From positions 587,677 to 651,676 of the forward strand of contig NZ_BMVW01000002.1 of NCBI RefSeq assembly GCF_014650915.1: a stretch of 64,000 bases of DNA, given 5' to 3'. Made by a program: the position numbers and the translations under genes. The notes under the pieces are model-generated. The model made no database searches. It was not told the origin of the DNA and saw nothing but the letters and a program-made list of their open reading frames with translations. Source of the stretch: Streptomyces poonensis. GTDB taxonomy: Bacteria > Actinomycetota > Actinomycetes > Streptomycetales > Streptomycetaceae. Below are positions 32,943 through 41,870 of this stretch, piece after piece (the first letter of the stretch is position 1; each line of letters starts with the position of its first letter).

Positions 32943-34364
32943 ATGCCGTCCCATCTCTCTGCGGACCGCCCACCGGCCCAGCCGCCCGAGCGCGGCCCCG
33001 TGGACGCGCTGATCACGCAGACACGGCGGCTGCGGGGCGATGTGGACGCGGTGCGCAGGGACACCCGGAGCGACGACACGGCCCCCGAGGGACGCTGGCA
33101 GCGCGCCCTGTACGACCTGGCCCTGCACCAACTGGACGACCTCGACGAACACCTGGCCCAGCTGCGGGACGGCCCGCCCCCGGCGCCGGCGGACGGCGGC
33201 CCCGGCCGGGGCACGCCCGCCACCTCCCTCAGCGGCTCCCTGCTCAGCCGCGTCGGCAGCGCCGAGTGGAACCTGCTGACGGACGAGGCGAACTGGTCCG
33301 CCGAGCTGTACCGCCTCCTCGGCCGCGATCCCGCCACTCCCGCGCTCACCCTGGACGAGCTGCCGTCGCTGGTGCTGGACGAGGACCGGTGCCGGCTGAC
33401 CAGAATGGTCACGGACTGCCTGGTCGACGCCCAGCGCATCGACGGGGAGTTCCGCGTGGTGCGCCCCGACGGCACCGAGCGCACCGTGCACATGATGGGC
33501 GAGCCCGTGCTCGACGCCGACGGCAGCACCACGTCCATGTGGGCCGTGCTGCGGGACGTCAGCGAACTGCGGCGCAGCCAGCGGACGGTGAGCGAGACCC
33601 GTGACTCGCTGCAACGTCAGCGGCAGATCGCCCGGAGCGAGCACCGGCTCGCGGTCGAGCTGCAGGAGGCCGTGCTGCCGCCGTGGCAGGGCTCCCTGCG
33701 GCTCCCGCGCACCGGCCCCCAGACACTCGACCTGGCCGCCCGCTATCTGCCCTGCGCGGTCAGCGAGCTGATCGGCGGCGACTGGTACGACGCCCTGGAA
33801 CTGCCCGGCGGGGACACCCTGCTGACCGTGGGCGACCTCACCGGTCACGGCGTGTCCGTCACCTCCGGCATGGCGATGCTGATCGGCGCCCTGCGCGGCA
33901 TGGCCATGACCGGTACCGCGCCCGGCGACCTCATGGGCTGTCTCAACCAGCTGCTCGACGCCGCCGTCGAGCCGGCCCTCGGCAGCGCCGTGTGCTGCCG
34001 CTACCGGCCGGAGACCCACGTCCTCACCTGGGCGCAGGCCGGACACCCCGCCCCGCTGCTGTTCCGCGACGGGACGGGGTGCGCACTGACGGCACCGGAG
34101 GGCGTCCTCCTCGGAGCGACCTCGGGCGCCGCCTACGGACAGGCCGAGGTGGTCCTCCGCCAGGGCGATCTGCTGCTGCTGCACACCGACGGACTGGTCC
34201 CCCGGCACAGCGGCACCGAGGCCGCCCGCAGACTGCTCGGACTCGCTTCCCGCCTCGACGGGGCCCGCACCGCCCAGGACTGCGTACGGACGGTCGTCGA
34301 GGAGTTCGGCGGGACCGAGCGCGAGGACGACGCCTGTGTGCTCGTCGCACGGGTCGTGTCCTGA
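32943..34364 (+). CDS. PAS-PP2C (SpoIIE-type) serine phosphatase
   Basis: 473 aa. The first 95 residues are helical, followed by a PAS-like domain (about 100-215: SAEWNLLTDEANWSAELYRLLG, FRVVRPDGTERTVHMMGEP) and a SpoIIE/PP2C domain (about 235-470) with VSELIGGDWYDALEL, VGDLTGHGVSV, DGL and EREDDACVLV, which carry the metal-binding Asp/Gly residues. Such proteins dephosphorylate anti-anti-sigma factors in Streptomyces. No anti-sigma kinase domain is fused and none is adjacent. The start was chosen at ATG with GGAG 6 bp upstream; the frame is open earlier. Confidence 0.9.
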   Translation: MPSHLSADRPPAQPPERGPVDALITQTRRLRGDVDAVRRDTRSDDTAPEGRWQRALYDLALHQLDDLDEHLAQLRDGPPPAPADGGPGRGTPATSLSGSLLSRVGSAEWNLLTDEANWSAELYRLLGRDPATPALTLDELPSLVLDEDRCRLTRMVTDCLVDAQRIDGEFRVVRPDGTERTVHMMGEPVLDADGSTTSMWAVLRDVSELRRSQRTVSETRDSLQRQRQIARSEHRLAVELQEAVLPPWQGSLRLPRTGPQTLDLAARYLPCAVSELIGGDWYDALELPGGDTLLTVGDLTGHGVSVTSGMAMLIGALRGMAMTGTAPGDLMGCLNQLLDAAVEPALGSAVCCRYRPETHVLTWAQAGHPAPLLFRDGTGCALTAPEGVLLGATSGAAYGQAEVVLRQGDLLLLHTDGLVPRHSGTEAARRLLGLASRLDGARTAQDCVRTVVEEFGGTEREDDACVLVARVVS

Positions 34365-34415
34365 GACCTGTCTGCCTGTTCTGCCTGTTCAACAGCCGAC
34401 CGCAGCCGCAGCCGA

Positions 34416-35915
34416 CTACACCCGCGTGCTGTTGCCTCCGGCGGACTTCCACTGTCCCTTGGGCAGCGCCCGCTCGATCTCCTCCCGCAGGTCCTGGATC
34501 TTCGGAAAGCTGGAGTACTGCCCGGTGAGCCGGTACATCTCGCGCAGCCGGTCCCAGGTGCGATGGGAGGAGTTCGTCCCCATCGACGTCAGGGCCAGCC
34601 GGGCATAGGTGTCCGCCTGTTCGGGGTCGTCGGCGATGAAGCAGGCCGACGCCAACGAGATGTGGTCGAAGATCTTCGACCGGTCCCGGCCCGCCTCCCG
34701 CAGCCGCAGTGCCTGTTTGGCGTGGCGCTGGGCGTCACCGGCCGCGGCCGGCTCGTGCTCGGCGAGCGTGCGGTAGGCGAGGGCCTGCATGCCGTGCAGG
34801 TCCGCGTCGTCGAACATCTGCATCCAGCTGGGCGGCGGTACGTCTCCCCGATCGGAGACGAACAGCTCCTCCGCCTCACCGAGGGTGCGCCGCATGGCCT
34901 GGCCCTTGCCCATGGACGCCTGTGCCCAGGCCTCGATGGTGAAGAGCATGGCCTTGGTGCGCGGCAGCACCTCGTCGCCGGAACCGGACTTGGCGAGCTT
35001 CATCAGGTCGAGCGCGTCGTCGGGCCGGCCCAGGTGCACCATCTGGCGGGCCGCCCGGGACAGCGCCTCCCCCGCGCGGGGCCGGTCCCCGCCTTCTCTG
35101 GCCGCGTGCGCGGCGATCACGAAGTACTTCTGCGCCGTGGGCTCCAGGCCGATGTCGTGCGACATCCAGCCCGCGAGAACGGCCAGGTTGGCGGCGACGC
35201 CCCACAGGCGCCGCTGGAGATGGTCGGGGTGGTGGTAGGCGAGCATGCCGCCCACCTCGTTGAGCTGTCCCACGACAGCCTTGCGCTGCAGCCCGCCGCC
35301 GCGGGATGCGTCCCAGGCCCGGAACACCTCTACCGAGCGCTCCAGTTCCTCGATCTCCTGCGACCCGATGGGGGCCGCCTCGTAGCGGTCGTACCCAGCG
35401 GGGTCGGCGTGCAGGGGGTTGTCGAGTCGGGGAGCGTCGGCAGCGAGGGCCGGATCGGTGTGCAGCCAGTCGTGCATGGCGCTGCTGAGTGCGGATCCTG
35501 CGGCGAGCGCGGCGCCCGCGCCCACCAAGCCGCGTCGGTTGAGCATGAGGTCCATTCCCGTGAATTCGGTGAGGACCGCGGCGGTCCGTTCGGGCGCCCA
35601 CGGCACTCCGTCGGGATGTTCCGCACTCCCGCCGCCCTGCCGTTTCCCCGTGCGCCCGTGCCGGACCAGACCGAGGTCCTCGATGGTCACGACACGGCCG
35701 AGACGCTCGGTGAACAGCGCCGCCAGCACCCGCGGTACGGGATCGCGCGGGATCTCTCCCATGTCAATCCAGCGCCGCACCCGCGAGGTGTCCGTGGCCA
35801 GCTGGGGGTGGCCCATGGCCGCCGCCTGCCGGTTGACCAGCCTCGCGAGTTCGCCCTTGGACCAGCCGGCCAGGCCGAACAGGTCCGCGAGACGGGTGTT
35901 GGGTTGTCCGCTCAC
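34416..35915 (-). CDS. NsdA-like regulator with HTH-like N-terminus and TPR-type helical body
   Basis: 499 aa from GTG 35915. The N-terminus (LADLFGLAGWSKGELARLVN, TDTSRVRRWIDMGEIPRDPV, IEDLGL) matches the Streptomyces NsdA-type family, negative regulators of sporulation and antibiotic production. A twin-Arg-like hydrophobic stretch (LNRRGLVGAGAALAAGSALS) around residue 125 recurs in this family and is probably not a signal. The rest is alpha-helical, TPR-like, with terms such as GEALSRAARQMVHLGRPDDAL. The ribosome site is weak (GGGGG). It is divergent from an APH-type kinase gene. Whether this is the orthologue of NsdA or a paralogue cannot be decided here. Confidence 0.82.
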   Translation of the reverse strand: MSGQPNTRLADLFGLAGWSKGELARLVNRQAAAMGHPQLATDTSRVRRWIDMGEIPRDPVPRVLAALFTERLGRVVTIEDLGLVRHGRTGKRQGGGSAEHPDGVPWAPERTAAVLTEFTGMDLMLNRRGLVGAGAALAAGSALSSAMHDWLHTDPALAADAPRLDNPLHADPAGYDRYEAAPIGSQEIEELERSVEVFRAWDASRGGGLQRKAVVGQLNEVGGMLAYHHPDHLQRRLWGVAANLAVLAGWMSHDIGLEPTAQKYFVIAAHAAREGGDRPRAGEALSRAARQMVHLGRPDDALDLMKLAKSGSGDEVLPRTKAMLFTIEAWAQASMGKGQAMRRTLGEAEELFVSDRGDVPPPSWMQMFDDADLHGMQALAYRTLAEHEPAAAGDAQRHAKQALRLREAGRDRSKIFDHISLASACFIADDPEQADTYARLALTSMGTNSSHRTWDRLREMYRLTGQYSSFPKIQDLREEIERALPKGQWKSAGGNSTRV

Positions 35916-35979
35916 GTCAAGCCCCCAGGGTTCTCGGCTGACTTGACAGTAGCCCTGTGTCAGTTGCTGCGGGACTATT

Positions 35980-36006
35980 CGCCAGGGTTCGCCAGGGCAC
36001 GCCAGA
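35980..36006. repeat. CGCCAG repeats between the NsdA-like and APH genes
   Basis: CGCCAGGGTT, CGCCAGGGCA and CGCCAGATG follow one another at 10-bp spacing in the 235-bp divergent region. About 40 bp nearer the NsdA-like start is TGACA-N9-TGTCA (35944-35962). Either could bind a regulator. Confidence 0.4.
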
Positions 36007-36150
36007 TGGTGTGCCACCGGCGATCGGGTGTCGGGTAGGAACGCGCCACCCCGACCCGGTCGCCGAGGGAACATTCCCCAGGGTGCGACCAGGCGGCCGG
36101 GCCGGGTCAGGCGTCGAACTCTCCGGCACACGAAGGGATCTGTTCCGCCC

Positions 36151-37290
36151 ATGCACGCAGCATCGTCCTCCGTGTCCGCCCCTCCCCGGTCGCTGCGCTC
36201 CCGCCCCGGGAGCGGCGGCCCCTATCCCGACCCCGCGCACCCGGCGGCCGCCGTGCTCGGCGCCGGCCGGACGCGGCGCGCTCCGGGGCCCGGTCCCCAA
36301 CCGCTCAGCGGGAGACTCGACTTGTCCGGCCCCCAGGGCGCGCAGCTGCGCGCGGCGATCGCTTCGGTGCATCGCATCTGCCCGGAGTTCACTCCCGTGC
36401 AGGTGCTGCGCCGAAGCGGGCGCTCCGTGCTCCTCGTCGGCACGACGGGCCGGAGCAGCGCCGTCGCGAAGTGTCTGCTGGACCGCTCCCCTATGTGGGC
36501 CGACCGGTGCCGGCACGAAATAGCTGCTTACCGCTCGTTCGTCCGGCACCGGCCGCCGGTCCGGGTGCCTCGGCTGATCGCGGCGGACCCGGACAACTGC
36601 ACCCTGGTGATCGAGCGGATGCCGGGCCGGGCGGCCGCGCTGCAGCGGCATCCGCTGGAGGCACCGACCCGCGCGGACATCCGGGCGGCGCTGGGCGCGA
36701 TCTGCCGGCTGAACGCCTGGCGGCCCCCGGCGGGCACGTTCGACGCGCCGCTGGACTACGCGGAACGGATCTCCCGCTTCCACGACCTGGGTCTGCTCAC
36801 GGACCGGGACATGGGCGACCTGCAGAAGCTGCTGCACGGCATCGCGCATTCGGCGGGCCGGCAGGGCATGGGCCAGTTCTGCCACGGCGACGCCCTGCTG
36901 TCGAACATCCTGCTCTCCCCGGCGGGCCCCGTGCTGGTCGACTGGGAGCACGCGGGCTGGTACCTGCCGGGGTACGACCTGGCAACGCTCTGGGCGGTGC
37001 TCGGGGACGCCCCGGTCGCGCGCCGCCAGATCAGTCAGATCGCCCAGTCGGCGGGCCCGGCGTCACGGGACGCGTTCCTGGTGAACCTGATGCTCGTGCT
37101 GACCCGGGAAATCCGTACCTATGAGACGGCCGTGCAGCGTTCGATGCACGACACGGCCCCGGCGGCCCCGGGACCGGCCCACCCGGGTGCTGCGCCGTCC
37201 GGCGAGGAACAACGGCTGCTGCTGAGGCGGCTGCACGACGACTGCCAGCTCGCCCGCCGGGCTGTACGAGCGGCGGTCGGCACTCGCTGA
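36151..37290 (+). CDS. Aminoglycoside phosphotransferase (APH)-fold kinase
   Basis: 379 aa. After a Pro/Arg-rich N-tail, the APH/choline-kinase fold is shown by AVAKCLLD (ATP Lys), [13 protein letters not shown] (H245, D247, Brenner-type catalytic loop) and VDWEHAG (D264, metal). [12 protein letters not shown] follows as in this family. The true substrate is unknown; resistance to an aminoglycoside should not be assumed. GAAGGGAT lies 13 bp before the ATG. It is divergent from the NsdA-like gene, and a strong hairpin terminator follows. Confidence 0.85.
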   Translation: MHAASSSVSAPPRSLRSRPGSGGPYPDPAHPAAAVLGAGRTRRAPGPGPQPLSGRLDLSGPQGAQLRAAIASVHRICPEFTPVQVLRRSGRSVLLVGTTGRSSAVAKCLLDRSPMWADRCRHEIAAYRSFVRHRPPVRVPRLIAADPDNCTLVIERMPGRAAALQRHPLEAPTRADIRAALGAICRLNAWRPPAGTFDAPLDYAERISRFHDLGLLTDRDMGDLQKLLHGIAHSAGRQGMGQFCHGDALLSNILLSPAGPVLVDWEHAGWYLPGYDLATLWAVLGDAPVARRQISQIAQSAGPASRDAFLVNLMLVLTREIRTYETAVQRSMHDTAPAAPGPAHPGAAPSGEEQRLLLRRLHDDCQLARRAVRAAVGTR

Positions 37291-37301
37291 CGGGGGATGA
37301 C

Positions 37302-37340
37302 GGTCCGCGGTGCGCACGGGACGAGGGCGCACCGCGGACC
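37302..37340 (+). terminator. Terminator after the APH-fold gene
   Basis: A perfect 14-bp stem (GGTCCGCGGTGCGC with its complement at 37327-37340) and 11-nt loop lie 11 bp after the stop, followed by TT. Confidence 0.8.
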
Positions 37341-37475
37341 TTCGTCGTGCGCGCGGCCGCACTGTCGCACCCACTGGTCCAGTCCACTGACGCTCCGCAG
37401 GCCCCGCCGCCACCGTCGTGGAAAAGACTCGCCGGACCCCTCCTGACATCGGCTTTCGCCATTACCGGCGCATGA

Positions 37476-37504
37476 TTGACGGATCGCCGGTGAGCCGATA
37501 CCAC
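37476..37504 (+). promoter_or_regulatory. Promoter of the secreted amidase gene
   Basis: TTGACG (37476-37481), 17 bp, TACCAC (37499-37504); about 65 bp before the TTG start. Confidence 0.5.
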
Positions 37505-37570
37505 TACTGAGCCACAATCCGCTTGTCATCGTGTGCCCCCGCTCAGGCCCGACCGTTCCAGGAGGCTGCT

Positions 37571-39562
37571 TTGCGAGGATCCCCCACCGTCCCGAGGCCC
37601 GTCGCCGGGCACAGACGCGCACGCAGTACGGCAGCGGTCACCGTCGCCTCGGCGGCGCTGCTGCTGCCCCTGCTCGGCGCGGCCCCGCACGACGCCGCGG
37701 CCCGGGACTCCGCCGGGCTGCAGGACGCCTTCGCCGCCGCGGCCGCCCGGTACGACGTACCGCAGAGCGTCCTCCTCGGCGTCTCGTACCTGCAGTCCCG
37801 CTGGGACGCGCACGGCGGGGCGCCGAGTGTCACGGGCGGCTACGGTCCGATGCATCTGACCGACGCCCGTAGGGCCCTCGCCGAGGCGCCGCCCCACAGC
37901 GAGGGCGCGGAGGACCCCCGCGGCGACGTGGCGCGGCCGATGACACCCCCGGCCGCGGACATACCGGAGGACTCCGAACTCCCCGCGCGGCTGCGGACGT
38001 TGCCGAAGGCCGCCGAACTGACCGGCCTGCCGGCCGAGGAACTGCGCACGGACGCCGCGGCCAACGTGGCGGGCGGGGCCGCGCTCCTCGCCGCCGCGCA
38101 GCGGGACCTCGGCGCGCCGGCGAGCGACGACCCGGCCGACTGGTACGGGGCGGTGGCGCGGTTCTCCGGCGCGGACGACCGCGCGACGGCCGCCGCGTAC
38201 GCGAACGACGTCTTCGAGGTGATCCGCACCGGCCAGCGGCGCACCACGGACGCCGGTCAGCGGGTGACCCTGACCGCCGAGCCCGGGCTGCGCCCGGACA
38301 CGGACCGGCTCACACGGGCCGGGCTGCGCGCGACGGACACGGACGGCACGGAGTGCCCGCGGACCGTGTCGTGCGAGTGGATCCCCGCCCCGTACGAGGA
38401 GTTCGGCGAGGGCGACTACGGCAACCACGACCTGGCGGACCGTCCGGCGTCGCAGCGCATCGAGTACATCGTCGTCCATGACACCGAGGCCACCTGGGAC
38501 ACCACCCTGAAGCTGGTCCAGGACCCGACCTATGTGTCCTGGCACTACTCCCTGCGCTCGACCGACGGCCACATCGCCCAGCATCTGAAGGCGAAGGACG
38601 TGGGCTGGCACGCGGGCAACTGGTACGTCAACGCCAAGTCGATCGGCCTGGAGCACGAGGGCTTCCTCGCCTCGCCGGACGCCTGGTACACGGAGGCGAT
38701 GTACCGGACGTCGGCCCGTCTGGTGAAGTACCTCGCCGCGAAGTACCGCGTCCCGCTGGACCGTCAGCACATCCTCGGCCATGACAACGTGCCCGGGGTG
38801 ACTGCCGCGAACATCCCCGGCATGCACACCGACCCCGGCCCGTACTGGGACTGGCGGCACTACTTCACGCTGCTGGGTAAGCCGTTCACGCCCACGGCGG
38901 GCCCGAAGGGCGGCCTCGTCACCATCGCGCCCGTCTTCTCGGAGCACCGGCCGGAGTACACCGGCTGCGCGAGCGCGGGCGAGCCCTGCCCGGTGCACGG
39001 CTCCAGCGCCGTACGGCTGCACACGGCGCCCGACGAGAACTCCCCGCTGATCAAGGACATCGGCCTGCGCCCGGGCGGCGGTGACTCGACCGTCGACGTC
39101 AACGACATCGGCTCGCGTGTGTCCACCGGCCAGCAGTACGCGGTCGCCGGCCGTGCGGGCGACTGGACGGCGATCTGGTACCTGGGCCAGAAGGCCTGGT
39201 TCCGCAATCCGGCGGGGCAGCCGACGGCGGTGCACGCGGCCGGCCCGGTCGTCACCCCCAGGAAGGGCCTCGCCGAGGTCCCCGTGTACGGCAGGGCGTA
39301 CCCGGAGGCGGCGGCGTACCCGGAGGGCGTGCCGGTCCAGGCGGTCTCCCCGTTGCCGTACAAGCTGCTCGCGGGCCAGCGGTACGCGGCCGGCGGCAAG
39401 GTCCCCGGCGAGTACTTCTACGCGCCGTCCTTCGACACGAGCGTGCACCGGGTCGTGGTCGGTGAGGACCAGTACTACGAGATCCAGTTCGGCCACCGGG
39501 TGGCGTATGTGCGGGCGGCGGACGTCCGGGTGCTTCCGTCGGCCGTGGCCACGTCCTCGTAG
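37571..39562 (+). CDS. Secreted N-acetylmuramoyl-L-alanine amidase (amidase_2/PGRP type)
   Basis: 663 aa from TTG 37571, chosen because AGGAGG lies 5 bp upstream and the signal peptide begins there (RRARSTAAVTVASAALLLPLLG). Residues about 50-220 look like a helical, lysozyme-like or docking region. The zinc amidase domain (about 290-440) has YIVVHDTEA (H303), SWHYSLRSTDG, GWHAGNWYVN, GLEHEG, and HTDPGPYWDW (H419, D421). The C-terminal 200 residues are SH3-like beta repeats. It should cleave the MurNAc-L-Ala bond of peptidoglycan outside the cell. Followed by a strong terminator. Confidence 0.92.
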   Translation: MRGSPTVPRPVAGHRRARSTAAVTVASAALLLPLLGAAPHDAAARDSAGLQDAFAAAAARYDVPQSVLLGVSYLQSRWDAHGGAPSVTGGYGPMHLTDARRALAEAPPHSEGAEDPRGDVARPMTPPAADIPEDSELPARLRTLPKAAELTGLPAEELRTDAAANVAGGAALLAAAQRDLGAPASDDPADWYGAVARFSGADDRATAAAYANDVFEVIRTGQRRTTDAGQRVTLTAEPGLRPDTDRLTRAGLRATDTDGTECPRTVSCEWIPAPYEEFGEGDYGNHDLADRPASQRIEYIVVHDTEATWDTTLKLVQDPTYVSWHYSLRSTDGHIAQHLKAKDVGWHAGNWYVNAKSIGLEHEGFLASPDAWYTEAMYRTSARLVKYLAAKYRVPLDRQHILGHDNVPGVTAANIPGMHTDPGPYWDWRHYFTLLGKPFTPTAGPKGGLVTIAPVFSEHRPEYTGCASAGEPCPVHGSSAVRLHTAPDENSPLIKDIGLRPGGGDSTVDVNDIGSRVSTGQQYAVAGRAGDWTAIWYLGQKAWFRNPAGQPTAVHAAGPVVTPRKGLAEVPVYGRAYPEAAAYPEGVPVQAVSPLPYKLLAGQRYAAGGKVPGEYFYAPSFDTSVHRVVVGEDQYYEIQFGHRVAYVRAADVRVLPSAVATSS

Positions 39563-39612
39563 GAGACACAGGGTCCTTCAGGAGACATTAGTTCCTGGTG
39601 GAGGACATGACG

Positions 39613-39641
39613 AAGGGCCGGGGTACGGCTCCCCGGCCCTT
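39613..39641. terminator. Bidirectional terminator between convergent genes
   Basis: AAGGGCCGGGG (39613-39623) pairs perfectly with 39631-39641 over an 7-nt loop. The A/T ends suit both strands: the amidase ends upstream (+) and the small conserved gene ends downstream (-). Confidence 0.85.
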
Positions 39642-39700
39642 TCGCATGTCCGCTCCACGGGCCCGGTCCGGCACGTGCGGCCGGGCGTGCGGAAGCCCGC

Positions 39701-40198
39701 TCAGCCCTGCTGGAACAGCTCCGCCGGCAGCGGCTTCAGCAGCGCGTACAGGTCGTCCGTGATCGGGCGGTCCCAGGCGGCGATGGTCACCAGGACATTG
39801 TCGCTGCGGTCGAACTGGACACAGGAGACCCGGCTCTCGGAGAGCTTGAGCCGGCGCACGATCAGCAGGTTGTCGCCCTGCATCACGGGGACGTCCTCCG
39901 AGCCGACGACCGTGACGTCCTCGTCGTTCTCCAGCGCCAGCAGCAGCTGGCCCACCTCGAACGGGACCTCGCCCTCGGCGACCTCGCGCGCCGGGGAGCC
40001 CTCCGGGAGGTTGCCGATGATCATCGCGGGGCCCCGGCCGCCGAACAGGTCGTAGCGCAGGAAGACACCCTGGCAGCTGCCGTCGGGGGCGGGCAGCAGG
40101 CCCGCGCCGAGGTTGCCGGGCCAGTCACCCGGGTCCATGGCCAGTACGTCGAAGTCGGGCCCTGCGGGAGTGGCGCTGCGGCGGCGGAGGAAGGACAT
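39701..40198 (-). CDS. Conserved Streptomyces-type protein of unknown function, 165 aa
   Basis: Start ATG with GGAGGA-like purines inside the first codons and a Lys/Arg start (MSFLRRR). No signal peptide or membrane helix. The sequence alternates beta-strand and loops (VFLRYDLFGGRGPAMIIGNL, EVPFEVGQLLLALENDEDVTVVG, SRVSCVQFDRSDNVLVTIAAW), consistent with one compact alpha/beta domain. I do not recognise a catalytic motif. It may be expressed with the universal stress protein gene, which lies 79 bp upstream on the same strand. Confidence 0.8.
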   Translation of the reverse strand: MSFLRRRSATPAGPDFDVLAMDPGDWPGNLGAGLLPAPDGSCQGVFLRYDLFGGRGPAMIIGNLPEGSPAREVAEGEVPFEVGQLLLALENDEDVTVVGSEDVPVMQGDNLLIVRRLKLSESRVSCVQFDRSDNVLVTIAAWDRPITDDLYALLKPLPAELFQQG

Positions 40199-40277
40199 GC
40201 GGCCATGGTACGTGCACGTGCGGATTCCGTGACGTGCGGGCGAGGGGCGGAAACCCGAGTCGTACGGGCGTGCGACG

Positions 40278-41192
40278 TCACTCCTTCTCCGTGGTCTGAT
40301 CCGGTGCCGGCGGTACCACCGCGACCGGGCTCGCCGCGTGCAGCAGGACGGCCTGGGTGACGGAGCCCATCATGCGGGCGGGGGCCAGGAGGCGGCGGCG
40401 GTGGCGGCCCACCACCACGAGGGCGGCGTCCCGGGAGGCGGCCACGAGATGGCCGGCGGCGTCGCCCGCGAGCACGGTGAACTCCACGTCGACCCCTGGG
40501 TGCCGGCCGCGGTGCGCGGCGGTGAGGCCCTCCGCGAGAGTGCGGGTCTCCCGGGCGACGGCGTCCGGGTCGATCATCGGAGGCGGGAAGTCCCCCGGCA
40601 CCGTCCACGTCCCCAGCGGCCATGGATAGGCGGCCACCACCTGGAGGCGGGCCCCACGGCGGCCCGCCTCCGCGAAGGCGAAGCCGAGCGTGACCTCGTC
40701 GGGGCTGTCGGTGTGCAGTCCGACGACGACGCGCGGCCCCGGCGCGAGCGGCGGGGAGTCGTGGACCTCGCGGCCGGGCGGCGGCACGACGACCACGGGG
40801 CACTCGGCGTCCCGGGCGGCGGCCATGCCGTTGGAACCCAGGATCAGTCCGGCGAATCCGCCGCGGCCCCGTGAGCCGAGCACCAGCAGCTGGGCCGTGG
40901 TACCGAGCTCCGGCAGCACGGCACCGGGTGCGCCCTCCAGGCCCGCGTACTCCACGGCCGGTGGACCGGTCAGGTTCCTCAGCCGCGCGCGGATCTCGTC
41001 CAGCACCGGATCGTCGACGGGCGTGGGCGGTCCGGCGGCCAGCACCTCGGGTTGGGCCCAGTGCGCGTACTGCCGCACATGGACGACGCGCAGCGGGGCC
41101 TCGCGCAGCCGGGCGGCCGTGACGGCCCAGTCCAGGGCGCGCAGGCTGCCCTCCGATCCGTCGACGGCCGCGATGACCGGCGGAGTGCTCAT
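40278..41192 (-). CDS. Tandem universal stress protein (two UspA domains)
   Basis: 304 aa. Domain 1 (about 1-145) has VIAAVDGSEGSLRALDWA and LGSRGRGGFAGLILGSNG, the GxxG-N9-G(S/N) nucleotide loop. Domain 2 (about 155-300) has VVVGLHTDSPDEVTLGFAF and VVVGRHRRRLLAPARMMGSV, in which the first glycines of the loop are replaced, so ATP binding may be limited to domain 1. Start ATG 41192 has GAGGA 6 bp upstream. That ribosome site lies in one arm of a 12-bp inverted repeat whose partner is about 95 bp upstream. Confidence 0.9.
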   Translation of the reverse strand: MSTPPVIAAVDGSEGSLRALDWAVTAARLREAPLRVVHVRQYAHWAQPEVLAAGPPTPVDDPVLDEIRARLRNLTGPPAVEYAGLEGAPGAVLPELGTTAQLLVLGSRGRGGFAGLILGSNGMAAARDAECPVVVVPPPGREVHDSPPLAPGPRVVVGLHTDSPDEVTLGFAFAEAGRRGARLQVVAAYPWPLGTWTVPGDFPPPMIDPDAVARETRTLAEGLTAAHRGRHPGVDVEFTVLAGDAAGHLVAASRDAALVVVGRHRRRLLAPARMMGSVTQAVLLHAASPVAVVPPAPDQTTEKE

Positions 41193-41193
41193 C

Positions 41194-41299
41194 GAATCCT
41201 CGCTTCCGGGCACATGCTTCGTCTTCCCGGGGCCAGCCTGACTCAGCGGCCGGTTCCGGGGCGGGTCACGGACCGCGTGTCCGGAAAAAGCGAGGATTC
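41194..41299 (-). repeat. Inverted repeat covering the ribosome site of the stress protein gene
   Basis: GAATCCTCGCTT (41194-41205) and AAGCGAGGATTC (41288-41299) are perfect inverses. On the minus-strand transcript the downstream arm contains the Shine-Dalgarno GAGGA, so a long-range stem could hide it. A CCGG next to each arm can extend the pairing. Confidence 0.5.
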
Positions 41300-41376
41300 A
41301 CCTCCGTGGCGGCGTCCACCGCGGCCGGGGCGTGCTGTCACGCCCCGTGCCGGACGGGCCTCGGCGGCGGATCCGC

Positions 41377-41619
41377 TCAGGTCAGGTCGAACTCGCCCTC
41401 CCGCGCGTCCGACATGAAGGCGCCCCACTCTGCGGGGGTGAAGATGAGGGAGGGGCTCTCCGGCCGGCCGCCGTTGCGCATCGCGATGAAGCCCTCGACG
41501 AAGGCGATCTGGACGTCGCCCCGCCCTCGGCTGCTGGAGCGCCACTCGGCGCCCGTGAGGTCCAGGTCAGGCTTGTTCCAGCCCGCGAGTGAGGGCTGCT
41601 CCATGGTGGTCTCGGCCAC
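41377..41619 (-). CDS. DUF397 domain protein
   Basis: 80 aa from GTG with GGAGGAG upstream. The motifs W(R)SSSRG near residue 27, VQIAFVEGFIAMRNG and LIFTPAEWGAFM match DUF397, a small Streptomyces family usually next to an XRE-type HTH gene (BldB-related pairs). No HTH partner is adjacent, so this is an orphan copy. Confidence 0.9.
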   Translation of the reverse strand: MAETTMEQPSLAGWNKPDLDLTGAEWRSSSRGRGDVQIAFVEGFIAMRNGGRPESPSLIFTPAEWGAFMSDAREGEFDLT

Positions 41620-41819
41620 GTCCGTGCTCCTCCCGGTTCGTCGTCCGCCGTCAGACTATCGATCGGTCACCGCTGCCGACAGGCCGTGCGAGGGGGAGGT
41701 TCCGGGGGCGGAGGCCGGTCCCCGGGAGCGGCGTCGCGTGCCGTGTCGGCACCGCGAGAAAGTACGAGCCGATGTCTTGCCCAGGACGTACCGGGCTGGA
41801 TTACTGATCCAGAACGCGG

Positions 41820-41837
41820 CGACCGAATGATCGGTCG
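41820..41837. promoter_or_regulatory. TetR-type palindrome upstream of paaK
   Basis: CGACCGA-atga-TCGGTCG is a perfect 7-bp inverted repeat 33 bp before the ATG, similar in kind to the ACCGA/TCGGT sites of PaaR-type TetR regulators. No TetR gene is in the window. Confidence 0.55.
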
Positions 41838-41870
41838 ACCGGAGTGTGCGGTCGGTGAGGGAGAGTTCCG

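Noticed and set aside
36151..37290. Aminoglycoside resistance gene
   Set aside because: Only the general APH fold is visible; many Streptomyces APH-like proteins act on other substrates, so resistance was not claimed.
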